Source of the DNA: Boesenbergia rotunda
Taxonomy: Eukaryota; Streptophyta; Magnoliopsida; Zingiberales; Zingiberaceae
Length of the DNA stretch: 64,000 nucleotides
NCBI GenBank assembly: GCA_024364735.1
Contig: JAGFNQ010005198.1
Location: forward strand, 982,802-1,046,801
Direction: 5' to 3'
Of this stretch, positions 23,269 to 35,405 are shown piece by piece; the stretch's first letter is position 1; each line of letters starts with the position of its first letter. Below the pieces are notes generated by a model. It searched no databases and had not been told where the DNA came from. It saw only the letters and a list, made by a program, of their open reading frames with translations. A program made the translations under genes and the position numbers.

Positions 23269-24955
23269 GATCAGGAGATTATCCTAGAAATACAAATTGA
23301 GGTTATGTGATGAGAATGATAAAGAATGCATCAATATACATTAATTAAATCGTATTTAATTTTCGAATTGAATAACCCTTTTTATCAATTCAGGAGATCG
23401 TAGGAACATCTCCAAATAGGTTGATATCCAACCATAGATAAGAACAACCATGGCTAGAGTCCATCAAGTTATTCTTAGCTATGAAGGTAGATAATTATAC
23501 CGATTACATATTATACATATGTAACTATCACATTATGCTATCAACTAATTGAATTTTGCATAAATCATTGGGTTGTTAACTCATTAACAAGTATGCAACA
23601 ATATACATAGCACCCAACTGCACCTCTCTTTACATCGACCTTGGCTGTGGCACAACAAATCGATGCTCCAAGCTTAAGGCTGACCCATTAATCAAGAAAT
23701 AGTTTTAATATGGTTGGAGCTCATTCAACCGTTTAGTCAGGCTTGGATGTGTCCAACAACCAAAACTAAGGATTGACCTTTGACTCCAATTATATTAATC
23801 ATAAACTAATTCCATGGTTTGAACATGTTGAGGTTCAAGCCGGGCATGGATGTGTCCATCAACCCAAACGAGAAACAAAACTCCGGTTCTAACCATATTA
23901 TGGAAGGTGTTGGCCTTAATATTTTGTAAGGGGTTTTGGGTCTCATCCTTTTCTTTTATGCACATTCATGACATATAATTATGTCATGTTCTAACGATTT
24001 CCTTAATAATGTATGTATGTGACTTAATTTATCAAGTCTCATTAATTGAATTAGGAACCGGATTTCCTAATTCTAATTTCATACTTTATTCAAGGAATTG
24101 TTTTGGGAAACAATTTCCTGAATTATCATAATCAATTTCGGAAATAATATGTTTAAGACTTTGATTTCTTTAAATCAAATGTTATTAAATTAAGAGACAG
24201 ATTCCCTTAATTCAACCACATATTATTTTCATGAAAATCTTATTTAATTTTGGAGACAATAATATGTAAGAGCATCACCTCATAAATCAAATAAGGAAAT
24301 TATCATTTGAGAATCATCTCAAAAATTTCCAAGATTTGATCACATATTTTATTTATAGAAAATTAATATCAATAACTTAATTTGGACGGCTCTCCGAGGA
24401 TCAATCAAAAATAAGTATTTGACAGTTTAAATTCAATTTAGGAAATTTAATTATAACAACTATCTTTAAATTGGACGGCTCCCCGAGGCTCAATCCAAAA
24501 TAAAGAATTTTGTAAATAATTTAATTTCCAATTATAAATTTAAATGTCAATTAATATTCCCATAATTTGTCTAGACTTTCTTGAAAAAAAGTGTCCAAAA
24601 TTGTGAGCTTTCCATAAATGGAAAATTTCCAAAAATAAAAGGTTTTCAGAATAATTGTAAGTTTCTGGTATAAAGAAAATATAAATTTTTCCAAAATTAG
24701 AAAATTTCTAAAATAAAAATTTCCAAAATTGGAAAGTTTTCGAAAATGGAAAGTTTTCACAATTATCATAAAATTTCAAAAACAGAGATATTTCAAAAGT
24801 TTACGAAATTTCATGAGGATTTCCAAACTTTGAAATTCCTAAATCAAAAATTTACCATAATTGGAAAGTTTCCATAATTGAAAATTTTTCAAAATTGAGA
24901 TCATGATAAAGCTTTCCGCAAAACAATTATATGATTATGTCGAACACAAACCTCG
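23269..24955 (-). other. copia-B untranslated leader
   Basis: This is 1.7 kb between PBS and gag with no credible frame. The part at about 24550-24900 is an AT-rich field of short repeats like TTTCCAAAATTGGAAAG, many of them self-complementary. Two copies of ACGGCTC(T/C)CCGAGG occur near 24397 and 24475. Confidence 0.75.
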
Positions 24956-24967
24956 GCTCTAATATCA
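24956..24967 (-). other. primer-binding site of copia-B
   Basis: The minus strand reads TGATATTAGAGC, two mismatches from the canonical TGGTATCAGAGC, next to the LTR start at 24969. Confidence 0.75.
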
Positions 24968-26616
24968 CTGTTGGGACCGGGTGCATGTTGACATGGATGC
25001 GGATTCGTAATTTTAAAATTAATTACGTGCAGCGAAAGGTTTAACATAAATAATTTCTCTAATTATTTAACTACACATCAAAGCATTCAATTTTATCTTG
25101 TGTAGACATGATCATATATTTAAAATTTTGCAGAAACGTAAACTAATTTACGTATTACCTCGCGTAACTCGAAGGAAGGGATGAGATCCAATCGTAAGCG
25201 TCCCTTGGAAGCTCTGCCTCTATTAGCGTCCACGCCGAGTATCTTCGGGATGACTTCGCAAAGCCACGAGTTTCGTGTTCTCGAGAACTACTAGATTCTC
25301 CGAGAACGCGACGAGAAAAACCAAGAGAGAAGTCGGAAGACTAACCACAAAAGGATGGCCGGAATCAAAATTCCGGCGAAGCAAAAGAAGAGGCTTGCGA
25401 CAAAAAGATTCTTGCGGCAAACTCTAATTCCGGCATCACCTTCTTCCGGCCAAGAAATGGCCGGAGCTTCCTTCTCCGGCAGCAGGTGGTGGTCGGCAGG
25501 GAAAGGGCAGGGGTGGCCGGCTGGTGCTCCTTCTTAGGGCTGGTTGGCGCACGACAAGAAGGGGGGAAGAGAAGGAGAGAAAGAGAGAGAGAGAGAGTCT
25601 ATGCCTTCATCTCTTCGATTATCACCCAAGCCTTGCCTTGGGTCCTTTATATAGTGGCCTCTCAACCATCAAGCCTCTCAAATATGGAATAACTTATTCT
25701 ATCATGCCAAGTTTGATTTTATATCATGGTTAAAATCATATTTTAATTCATGATAAAAAATCTATCAAGTCTCTTCTCTCCTATGGAATAAATTTCCTTA
25801 TCATGGTAAATCAATCCATGATTGATTTTATAAAATAAACTAATCCATGGTTCATTTTAATTTCCATGAAAAATAAACCAAACCTAGGTTTATTATATAA
25901 AAATTTATATCATCCATAATTTTATAAAACAAACCACACTTGGTTTATTTTATAAATTGAACCAAAACCTTGGTTCTCTCCCTTTGTTGTGGCCGGCCAA
26001 GCAAAGAGGATGGAGACCCTCTTTGGCCGGCCCATCCAAGCCACTTCCCAATGAATTAAACTTATTTAATTCATCTATTAAGTCTTCAAAAGACTTAGCC
26101 ATTTTACGCTTCCGATGCGTCTCTGAAAAATTCAGATTCGACTTATCGTTTGGCTCAACCAAACCTAATCTCTCTTGATTGGAAAATCCAATTTTCAACT
26201 CGTTTTAAATCTCTCGGATTACTCGTAGTGTGTGTGACTAAATAGGCTTTAGATTTATATTGGCCGTCTATAATTAATCAATTATAGAACGATCATGAGT
26301 GGCACCTAGTAGTACATCATGATCCCCAATTAATCGAAAGATCAACGGTTGACCTCAGAAACAATTCTGAAACCCTTCAGCAGCTATAATGAATCCTGCC
26401 TCATTCCCTTCACCATCTTATACCCACTTAGTTCAGGACATGGTCTATGTGTGTCAGTCCCCACTAGACTGACTACGTCACACCTAGCCCAAGTAACGTT
26501 TTCTCGTCCTACGGATTCTAATTACTCATGTATTTAAGAGATTCATACTCTGAACATGTCATGCTCTGGCCATAGGCTTCGAGTAACAATCCGACGATAG
26601 GCCTAAGGTATACATC

Positions 26617-29600
26617 TGTAAAATACGGCAAATTAAAAATCAGTAGAATAAAATTTTTTCGAAAATTATATTGGCAGTGTTGATTATAATAAATGGGAAG
26701 GTTAAATAATTAAAAACCCTTACATAAGGACAAAGTTTGAATTTCTAAAAGTAGAAGGCCTTTTTGCAAAAAGCCCCTTTTGTATTAAAACTCTCGGCTT
26801 GCCTCTTCACTCGCGTGCCCTAGCCGCCGACCCCCTCAAGCCGACGCCTCTCCCACACGCGACGACCTAAGCGTCGCCTGCCGATACTTCTTCCTCTCCT
26901 CTACGTGACTGTGTTTGGCGTCGCAGTTCCTTTCCTCACACTGAGCAGCCGACCATGATCGTTGCTCCTTTTGTGCTCGTCCTTTCCCGATCATCGCCGA
27001 CCGCCAGCTTCAAGCTCCGTCCTGCGTTCGCCGGCGTCGCACCTTGCGTGAAACAGAATTGAACTATGGTCAGATTGATCTCGCTGGATCTAGCTTCTTG
27101 GGCACGTTCTCCAGCCATGGGTAAGGATGTTTTGTTTAACTTGTTTTTTCCCGATCATGTTTGTGGTCACTGAAATCCTAGGTTTAGCATTGAATTCAGA
27201 TTGTAGTTGTTGTTACAAGTTGAGATTTGGTATGCTTAGTTTGGTTTCTGGATTTGGTATTGCATTAGATAGCTTGATTAGTTGAGTTTCGATCTGGTTT
27301 TTGGCCGTGGGATTTTTGGATTTGCAACTGAAGATGGACAAGGTAAGGATTCGTTTATGATTCTGTGATGGCAATTGTTGGATCGGAGTTGTGAAGGGAT
27401 TTCTGAATAAATATTGTGTCTTGATTCGGATTGCTGATGTGGTAGAAAATTGTGGCTATTGATCGATTTTTAGGCTAAATGATGTTCGGATTTGTGGTTT
27501 AAATCTATTGGGATAAGATTTAGTTTAATCTTGAGAAATATTAGGTATTGATAATTATACTACTTGAGGTAATTCAGTGAAGTAGATTAGTATGGATTGA
27601 TGTCTTGCCGTGAGCATGTTTTTGGGAAGAGGAGATGACTTGGGTTAAGCTCGGGGTTAAACATAAAATGGATCAGGAGTTGGACTAAGTGGGAACTAAT
27701 CATTGAAGTACTTTAGAGTAGTTTTATTAAGGGTATAGTTATGTGTGGTAAGTTATCATTTGTTATGGTAGCTAAAAATTATACCCTTTGATACAGGACA
27801 CTGATGGATTGTGTTGGACTTCTGGACGGAAGGTTCTTTCTGCTTGTGATACGGACTTCCACTCTTGGAGCCGGGTACCCTTTGACTTATCTTTATGATA
27901 TTGTCATCTTGTTATGCATAGACTGTTATAGATAGCAGTAAGATCATACGCTATCCCTATTTATTATGCCTGTTCTAGATACTTGTTAGTTATCCCTGAG
28001 TTATCATGTCTGCCCTGGATACTTGTTAGTTATCCTTGAGCTATCATGTCTGCCCTGGATACTTGTTAGTTATCCTTGAGTTATCATGTCTGTTCTGGAT
28101 ACATATTAGTTATCCCTGAGTTATTATGCATGTCCTGGATACTTGTTAGTTATCCCTGAGTTATTATGCCTGTTCTGGATACTTGTTAGTTATCCCTGGG
28201 TTATTATGCCTGTCCTGGATACTTGTTAGTTATCCCTGAGTTATTAGGCTTGTTCTAGATACTTGTTGTTTAACCCTGAGATATTATGTGGTTAGTTTCA
28301 TACAGTATCAGGTATTGTCATATCTATATGTATGCTTAGATATCGTGAGGTATCTCTTGTGTTTGACATTGAGAGATCTATAGATTTCGGCCAGTATACC
28401 TTGTAGGTTACCTGTATTTTCCTGTTATAGGATTTCAGACTGAGACTTAGTATACTGAGGACTTGGGGAGGGAGGTATGTGTATCTATCATACACCATCC
28501 TTGCATTGTTGCATGCCGGCGATCAGCGACTCCCTTGTGGTTGAGCCTAATCGTCTTCCGGCACATGATATGCACACACGGCCACTCATGGGTTAGTGGA
28601 TACCGCTGGGTGTGTGCATTTGCTCTGTATTGCTCCGCTCGTCCGCTCAGGGGTAGTGGTTTCGGAGCGTGGTAGCAAGCAGGGATCCCTTCTCTACCCA
28701 TAGACCAGAGAAGATGAGAGAGATATCTCCCCCATATATACATGGGGCGGAGCGATAGCTCCACCAGCATCCTGTCCTCTCGGTCACTCAGGAGCAGTGA
28801 TGGCAGAGTACGGACAGTGTCACAGCTCTACCCACTCGGCCGACACAGTATCGCCTGTCTCGGTGGCTTGACTGGAGTTAGGGGGTGACCATGGCATTGC
28901 ACCATGTGCATATTTTGCATCGTGCATTGTTTGCTGCACTTGATTGCTGCACTTGTTTGCATGCATATTCTGGAGACTTGTTATCTGAGATTATGTGTCT
29001 ATTGATATTCCCTTGGTACTTATTACCCTCTTTACAGGTTAGATGGATTCAGGTATGTATCTACCTCAGTATGTTCAGTACTAGTCTTTCCCTACTGTTG
29101 ATATGAGACTGTATTAGCTGAACCCTTATTGTTGGTATAACTTTCTATGCATATCTGTTGGGTATTCGCTGAGTTATGGACTCACCCCGTTGCCATACAT
29201 TTTATTTCAGGTTGATGCCTGCCAGGAGATCCCTAGCAGCCAGTCCCCAGCTCCAGAGGAGCTCTTTTTGGTTTACGTGGTTTTGTTATGGATCCTGTAG
29301 TATTCCTATGCTTCCGTTGTGATGTTTTAACCATGTATGCACGTTTTATTCGAAGGTATTGTATTTTTGAGTCCTATGTTGGACTTCGTTTGGTTTTGGC
29401 TTTGTTCCTGCCCCCTGGCAGCTCAGGTGAGCTCGGATTTTGGTTTTACGACGTATAGTCATTTATGCAGTTATATATGTGTGGATTGGAGGCCTGAGGC
29501 CCTTTAAACTGCGTGGTTGTGTTATATTATCTGTGTGTATGTGTAAATTGTCCGCCGGACAGGGGAGGTGCTGTCCGATTTTCTATTGGATCAGCGGCTC

Positions 29601-29620
29601 CTGGGTCTCGGGGCGTGACA
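26617..29620 (+). mobile_element. gypsy-type solo LTR (3004 bp) with TSD ACATC
   Basis: Ends are TGTAAAATACGGC and GGGGCGTGACA. A perfect TSD ACATC lies at 26612-26616 and 29621-29625, and the intact site is at 18709-18713 in the sister LTR of copia-B. Plus orientation is inferred from similarity of layout to the LTR at 1867: a start resembling TGTAACGACCCGG, an end in GGGCGT.ACA, and an acceptor-like TTTTATTTCAG near 29200. It is a different subfamily from the other gypsy LTRs here. It contains a 40-bp tandem array. Confidence 0.9.
27961..28280. repeat. 40-bp tandem repeat, eight units
   Basis: Units such as ACTTGTTAGTTATCCCTGAG followed by TTATCATGTCTGCCCTGGAT repeat head to tail with exact 40-bp period and slight drift toward both ends. 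Confidence 0.93.
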
Positions 29621-30252
29621 ACATCTCCTCGCAAGGAGTGGTGAATCCTTTGTAGGCTGTTCAAACATCTTCGGGCACTTCGGCTTATACCTAATCATCC
29701 TAGGTCCACACCTCCTTGGAGATGCTTGCTTAAGATGTTAAAGTATAAGTCTCCATGACCAAGATGACTTGAACACCGCAAGTCAAAGGAACATCGCACT
29801 TAAGCTGCAATAAGAACTTCACTGACATATCTATATGTAGACTACCATATGAAGTTTTACAGCCAGTCACTCCAATGAACTATTTCCCTTAACTAGCATT
29901 CTTATTTATCTCCGGACATCTGAATGTCACTAGCCAGTGAGAATCAGCTGATTAGAGAATAACCCATGCTAGTCTCAACAGAATTGATAGTGTCTGTATT
30001 TATCAATTTATCGACTAGGGACAAATTCAATACTTCACAATTGCACATGTAGAGATAATCACTAGTTGTGAATTCATCACAAATTCTCTCATGCTGTGAA
30101 TTGTATTGCGGACATTCAGTAAATGAGTTTAAGATCTCAATCAAATACACAAACATGTATACTCAAATAGTGAATATTCATTTATTAAAATAAATGATTA
30201 CAATCATAAGTCGATTGCCTTAGGACACTTCTCTCATATCACTAACAACTCC

Positions 30253-30887
30253 AACCTCCTCGCCTTAATGACTAAAGACGAGAACAACATCGACTCTGAA
30301 TTGGACGAGGAAATGAAGCACGGAACCATCTCACTATCGGAAACGTGCTGACTTATGGTAACAGGGTTTTCCGAACCAGATCTTTACGAATTAATTTCCT
30401 AATTATCTCGCAAACTGGCTAAGTCCAATGACTAGGTTAGTTCTCTCCGAGAGGAGGTAAAACTCCATAAGGAAGAGACCAGCTCGAGTCCTTTGAGTGA
30501 GTAAGTTGTGGAAGAACCTCAACTCAAGTCCAAAGACTTGAGGAAGAGAATTCCTCCATGAAAGCTCAAGTCAATGAACTCAGTGCAAATTTGGAATAAT
30601 TTACCCTAGGTTTCAAGAATCTAGATATGATTCTTGGAAAACAAAAATCTATTCTAAATCGATCCAGAATTGGGTTTAAATCCAATTTGCGAGTTAGGTT
30701 CTACTACTCAGTAATTAATCGCTCTAGCATCCGAGTCCAAGCATGGGTCTCCAAACTAAGCTTGACTAATCAAGCCGGACTAAATCAATATTAGATTCCC
30801 AAGGATCATATCTATTACATAGATAAACCATATTGGGGATATGATCCAGGGGGAGTCAATAAAAAGACTATTTATGTGGTTAGATAG
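30253..30887 (+). pseudogene. gag: H1 gag, C-terminal part
   Basis: It continues the frame broken at 13625. Readable landmarks match NA1 gag in order: NLLALMT, the coiled-coil region (SSLREEVKLHKEE), a segment like DMILGKQKS (here IFLENKNL after a shift), and the terminus PGG.NKKTIYVVR followed by TAG at 30885-30887 (NA1: PGGAKLKTIFIIR). There are at least ten stops or shifts. It is far more decayed than NA1 and SIRE-2 gag, so H1 is the oldest SIRE-type copy here. Confidence 0.82.
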
Positions 30888-31749
30888 TTTTTGATTGAAT
30901 AACTTCATTGATGCTTGTTTATTTATTTTTTTCTGCAAATTATCACGCCTAGGATTAGAAATGGTTAGTTAAGGACTAGGTCAGATTGAAACTTGCACAA
31001 CCTAGTGTTAGGGTGGGGCGAGCTGATAATACGTTATGAAAACCGTCTAGGGAGTCAATTAGGGGAAGATGTCTCCTATTTGTTCTTCATAGTCCGGTGG
31101 AACTAGTCGAAGCTACCTCACCACATGCTCAACTAGTTATACCAAGGTTTTGTTGGTGCAGAATGCACCTAAGTCAAACCTGTGTTTTGATAATGGCAAC
31201 ATAGGTCAAAAGTTAAGTCATTCTTGTTTTCTAACAAGTTAATCAAGTGTGTAGGAAAAGCCCTAGCGAAGGACTGCTAGGCTCCAGGCGAAGGACAGTC
31301 TGGACCGAAGCCCCAGCAAAGGACTGCTAGGCAACTGGCGAAGGACTGCCAGCATCCAAGACCTAGCGAAGGACTGCTAGGCTCCAGGCGAAGGACAGCC
31401 TGGGACTAAAGCCCTAGCAAAGGAATGCTAGGCACCGGGTGAAGGACAGCTCGGCATCCAAGCCCTGACAAAGGACCGTCAGGCAAAAGTCCAACCAAAG
31501 GAGCGGTTGGCATCAGGTAAATTCTCCCGAGAGGAGTAGGTGAGGACGCGTTCCCCGTCGAGGGAACAGTAGGCGTCGGTTCGACCTAGGACCCCATTTT
31601 GGAGACCAAAGTCAGAACCAAGACAGCTAAGGCTGTATAATCTAATACTTTATTGTTTTATTGTGTTTTGGACTAACCCTGGATGCAGGACTGAAGGAAT
31701 GTGTGTCTGCAGCTCAGAAAGCCTCAAAGGAGAGAGGCAAGGCTGAGTA

Positions 31750-32080
31750 GGGTGCCCGGAGTGTCCCGGGCGCCCCCAAGGTTCATACAAAACAAATCAA
31801 AGCAAAGAAGGCTCGAACAGCTGCTGGGCGGGGCGCCCCCGCTGCTCCCGGGCGCCCCCAGCGTCCCGGGCGCCCCCATGCGCATACATCGAACCCGAAC
31901 CCCTCGAAGCCAAGCGAAGCCAAAGGATAGAGTTTGACCCGGTCAATCCGGGCGCCCCGAGCACTGCGAGCGCCCCGGTCAAAGCGGATCCCGAGGATAA
32001 GGGGATCAGACGGCGACCGAGACTTTGGCGGATCGAAGGCCGCGTGGGGGGAGCCCCCGACATCCCGGGCGCCCCCAGGC
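31750..32080. repeat. GC-rich dyad array in the NA1 LTR
   Basis: Dyads of the form GGGYGCCCGG-N4-CCCGGGCGCCCCC occur near 31751, 31830, 31950 and 32046, in a context otherwise of average GC. The last lies immediately upstream of the TATA box. The 3' LTR has the same array near 38803-39130. Confidence 0.88.
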
Positions 32081-32082
32081 CC

Positions 32083-32089
32083 TATATAA
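32083..32089 (+). promoter_or_regulatory. TATA box of the NA1 5' LTR
   Basis: CCTATATAAGGG sits directly after the last GC-rich dyad, and the copy in the 3' LTR is at 39136-39142. Confidence 0.8.
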
Positions 32090-32498
32090 GGGACCCTCGA
32101 CCAAGGCTTCAAGACAACAATTTTCTCAACGTCCCAACGATCTTCTACGCTCGTGCCTTGCTCCAGAAACACTCCAACTCGAGCCGACGACGTCCCGCTG
32201 CCCCGAACAAGTCAAACCACTCCGGACGTCAGTAACGAAGATCGAAATTTTAATATTGTTATTGCACTTATTTGTAATCAAATCTTTGTAAACAATTCTG
32301 CACGTATATAGAATTGCCCAAAGTAAACGGTCAACGACCGTGGGCCTTGGAGTAGGAGTCGACACAGGCTCCGAACCAAGTAAATCGACTGTGTCTGTGT
32401 GCTGTTTATTTTATTTCCGCTGCGTACTTACTCTTACTTAAAATCCGAAAGTTTTCTGATATTCACCCCCCCTCTATCGGTTTTCTCGATCCAACAAG

Positions 32499-32510
32499 TG
32501 GTATCAGAGC
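32499..32510 (+). other. primer-binding site of NA1
   Basis: TGGTATCAGAGC, the canonical initiator Met-tRNA complement, two bases after the LTR end. Confidence 0.95.
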
Positions 32511-32733
32511 GGGGAATTCAAACTTGGTGCAACCACCAGTTTGAAAATTTCTTTTCGGATTTCTTTTTAATTTTATCATTTTATTTTCTTTATCGTACGA
32601 ATTTTTCGAAGAAAATTTTATTCGTTTTCTTTGGCAAGGTTGGTGCAACACCCCTTGTCTTTAGTTTATCCAGCACTGCTAATCCAAGACCAAGTCTTGG
32701 CAAATCTCTTTTAGCTTTTCTTTTTCAGAGCAA

Positions 32734-34377
32734 ATGTTTATGCAAGAGGGATTCAGCACCGCCAGACCTCCACTTTTTAGTGGAGAAGACTTTTCCTACT
32801 GGAAAAGTCGCATGGAGGTCCACCTGAAAACTCAGGTGGACATGTGGATCATTATCCAGTCCGGTCTGGAGATCCCCCGAAATGCAGAAGGACTTCTACA
32901 AAGCTACTCGGAGTGGGACAACACTCTAAAGTGCAAGATAGAAGCCGACGCAAAAGCAACGCAAACCCTACAATGCGGGCTGACAAAAGAAGAGCTGAAC
33001 CGCGTGGGCCCCTTCAATAGTGCAAAGGAGCTATGGACAAAACTGATCGAGCTGCACGAAGGGACTTCAGACACTCGGATCAGCAAGCGGGATCTGCTAC
33101 TAAACAAATTATACACTATCAAGATGGTGGACAACGAATCAGCAGCCCAACTCCACGCACGGATCCAAGAGGTAATGAACGGTCTTCACTCAATAGGTCA
33201 CAAGGTTGTAAACTGTGACCTAATAAGGTATACTCTAAACGCCTTCCCTAGAAACACGTTGTGGGCATCTATGGTAGATGCATACAAGGTCTCTAGGGAT
33301 CTTTCTAAAATAAAACTAGATGAATTATTTTCTGAACTAGAACTGCACGAACAGACTAACACCAATTCGGTTGAGAAAGGTATTGCTTTTCTTGCAGGCA
33401 AGACTGGAAGAACAACAAAGAAGAAGCCTGAACCTGAGACCGAATCTAACTCAGACTCAGATTCAGAAGAAGAAGATAAAGATCAAACTAAGCTGGTCCG
33501 GCTCGCTCGAAGCTACTACAAGGAGCTAAAGAACCGAACCAACAAACGAAAAACCGGCCGAAGAAAGGACGAACCAACTGAACCAGCAAACAAGCTCAAT
33601 GTGACCTGCTACGAGTGCAAGAAAAAGGGCCACTACAAGTCAGAGTGCCCTAACCTAAAGGAGACTAAAAAGCCGAGAAGAAAGAAGGCGCTCCAAGCAA
33701 CCTGGGACGAGTCTTCCTCAGAAGAAGAAGAAGAGGCACCCCAGTCGAACCTCCTAGCTCTGACCGCCTCAGAAAAAGTCGAGACAGAGTCAGAATCAGA
33801 ACAAGAAGACGGCGAGCTAACCTTCACAGAAGACGGAGAAATTAAGGTAATTAGTTTTAATAGATTACAGTTAACTGAATTGATTTCTTTTCTTTCTCGT
33901 GATTTGGCAAAAGCCAAACTCCGGGTCGAAACCCTCCGACAGGAAGTAAAACTCCTGAAAGAGGGAGCTGACTCTAAACCCTTAACCGAGAAGGTTCAGG
34001 AAGGAACTCCCACTCAAGTTGAAAAACTTGAAAAGGAAAACTCCTCCCTGAAAACTCAGGTTAAGGATTTTAGAACAGCTTTAGAACGATTTACATCTGG
34101 TTCCAAGGGTCTTGACATGATCCTTGGAAAACAGAAATCAGTTCTAAATCGATCTGGACTTGGCTACCGAACCAAATCCCGACAAAGATCGTATTTGGCT
34201 GTACTGAATCAGTCCAGAGGCAAAATTCAGGCATGGGTACCTAAACTATGCCTGAACAAACCAACTGGATCAAATCAGTATTGGATCCCCAAGGACAAGA
34301 TTCACATCTTGCCTAACCATCACCGTGGCTTTAGTCCAGGGGGAGCCAAACTGAAAACCATTTTTATTATTAGATAA
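32734..34377 (+). CDS. gag: intact SIRE-type Gag of NA1 (547 aa)
   Basis: Capsid/nucleocapsid protein that would form particles and package NA1 RNA. The start follows a 237-nt leader and aligns with the SIRE-2 start (both continue MQEGFSTARPPLFSG). Order: N-terminal gag domain about residues 10-210 (FSYWKSRMEVHLK, KELWTKLIELHEG, LDELFSELELHEQ); acidic linker about 237-250; basic segment; CCHC zinc knuckle at about 292-305 (CYECKKKGHYKSEC, all four ligands present); acidic Ser-rich stretch about 326-375; predicted coiled coil about 395-450 (DLAKAKLRVETLRQEVKLLK); SIRE-type tail (GLGYRTKSR, PGGAKL). There is no internal stop. Unlike SIRE-2 no pol follows. LTR age and the open frame suggest recent selection or recent activity. 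Confidence 0.93.
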   Translation: MFMQEGFSTARPPLFSGEDFSYWKSRMEVHLKTQVDMWIIIQSGLEIPRNAEGLLQSYSEWDNTLKCKIEADAKATQTLQCGLTKEELNRVGPFNSAKELWTKLIELHEGTSDTRISKRDLLLNKLYTIKMVDNESAAQLHARIQEVMNGLHSIGHKVVNCDLIRYTLNAFPRNTLWASMVDAYKVSRDLSKIKLDELFSELELHEQTNTNSVEKGIAFLAGKTGRTTKKKPEPETESNSDSDSEEEDKDQTKLVRLARSYYKELKNRTNKRKTGRRKDEPTEPANKLNVTCYECKKKGHYKSECPNLKETKKPRRKKALQATWDESSSEEEEEAPQSNLLALTASEKVETESESEQEDGELTFTEDGEIKVISFNRLQLTELISFLSRDLAKAKLRVETLRQEVKLLKEGADSKPLTEKVQEGTPTQVEKLEKENSSLKTQVKDFRTALERFTSGSKGLDMILGKQKSVLNRSGLGYRTKSRQRSYLAVLNQSRGKIQAWVPKLCLNKPTGSNQYWIPKDKIHILPNHHRGFSPGGAKLKTIFIIR

Positions 34378-35405
34378 ACTTGTCATTATTGATTGAAATT
34401 GCTTGTTTGATTGTCTATTTAATTTCTGCAATTTACCATGCTTAGACTTAGGTTAGTTAAGGACTGAACAAACTTAGCTGAAATTTGACAACACAGTATT
34501 GGGTAGAGGTGAGATGATAGTACGTTGGGGAAACCAATTCTAATAAGATCAAGTTCACTTGGTCTCTTTAGACTGGCGGAACTGACCGAAGCTACCGATC
34601 CAAAACCCAAACTAGTTAGACCAGAAATTTTTCAGAAATTAATTTTGAAAATGAAACTTCATTAAAAGGCTTTGTCAAGGAAAGGGTGGATGATCCCATA
34701 AGGCTTCGGCCAAAGAAGGCCTAGTGCCTCGCCAAGACCTGGAAGCCAATTTTTGAATTTCAAATTCAAATTAATTCGAATCTAACACAAAATTTTAGTT
34801 ATTTATAGATTTAAACATAAATTTAATTGTTTTCAAAATTAATCAAACTTTTTCAAAATAACTTCTAATCTGTCTCACGAAACCTATAAGGTTAACGTGA
34901 TTGAAAACCCTAAGATTTAAGTGAGACAGTAGAATTAAGACTCAAGTAATTTTTTTTGATAATCTTGTAGTTGTCAAACCTTGGTCAAACCATGGTCAAC
35001 CTTGGTCAACATAGTCAACATGGTCAAACCATAGTCAACCTTGCCAAACTATGGTCAAAACAGTCAAAATCAATCCCAACCATGGTCAAATTGATTAAAC
35101 CATAGTTAAACAATGACAAGACAAATTTTTGCCTCCACATACCCTTGAGCAGGGCGCCCGGGACCACACGGGTGCCCCCCCTTCACTTTTTCGTTCCTCG
35201 AGACAGAAAAGCTGTCTTACCCTTGACCAGGGCGCCCGAAACCACACGGGCGCCCCCATCACCTCCATTGCAGTCAAACCTGCAAAGCAGCCTGATGAGG
35301 GCGCCCGGACTGTCCCGGGCGCCCCCAACCAGACCTTTAAACTGCCTTTGGCAGCAGCCCTGACCAGGGCGCCCGGAAGCTCCCGGGCGCCCCCATGAAG
35401 TTGCC
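34378..35405 (+). other. NA1 post-gag spacer
   Basis: The first part (to about 34940) aligns with the SIRE-2 gag-pol spacer (58258-59190, minus), including GCCAAGACCTGGAAGCC and the GTCTCAC / GTGAGAC pair. From about 34940 it departs from SIRE-2. A run of GGTCAAAC/CATGGTCAA repeats (about 34970-35100) precedes the GC-rich dyad array. Confidence 0.8.
35152..35394. repeat. internal array of four GC-rich dyads
   Basis: Four units of about 28 bp start at 35152, 35230, 35299 and 35367, each GGGCGCCCGG..-N-..GGGCGCCCCC, spaced 69-78 bp and preceded by a TGACCAG/TGAGCAG-like lead. They are the same motif as in the NA1 LTRs but lie 2.7 kb inside the element. Confidence 0.92.

Larger units (their letters stand above)
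13626..30247 (-). mobile_element. copia-B: full-length Ty1/copia element with nested solo LTRs
   Basis: Both LTRs, PBS, PPT, gag and pol are present in the right order on the minus strand, with a perfect TSD ACTCC (13621-13625 and 30248-30252) in H1 gag. Subtracting the two nested gypsy solo LTRs leaves about 2.27-kb LTRs on each side and a 5.6-kb internal region. Stops and frameshifts in pol show it is dead. The lineage is Tork/Angela-like by its RNase H and Gag; it is closely related to copia-B2 (49645-64000). Confidence 0.92.
24969..30247 (-). repeat. 5' LTR of copia-B, split by a gypsy solo LTR
   Basis: It runs from TGTTGGGACCGGG to CACTAACA and is 2270 bp once the nested solo LTR and one TSD copy are removed. 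The minus-strand TATA lies near 25646-25654. It retains the unoccupied version of the site filled at 14283 in the other LTR. Confidence 0.92.
31151..32496 (+). repeat. 5' LTR of NA1
   Basis: TGTTGGTGCAG...GATCCAACA. The U3 has an early array of short repeats (AGCGAAGGACTGCTAGGC and variants, about 31260-31510), then GC-rich dyads of the type GGGCGCCC..GGGCGCCCCC (about 31750-32080) ending 6-10 bases before the TATA box at 32083. U5 ends next to the PBS. Confidence 0.95.

Noticed and set aside
26760..27130. Possible host-gene first exon (CG-rich, GGTAAG donor)
   Set aside because: Completely inside a TSD-flanked solo LTR; long gypsy LTRs normally have such a leader and donor after the TATA region.
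27961..28280. CRISPR-like regular repeats
   Set aside because: Head-to-tail 40-bp units without spacers, inside a plant LTR; a minisatellite. The same applies to 53846-54160 and 3008-3560.
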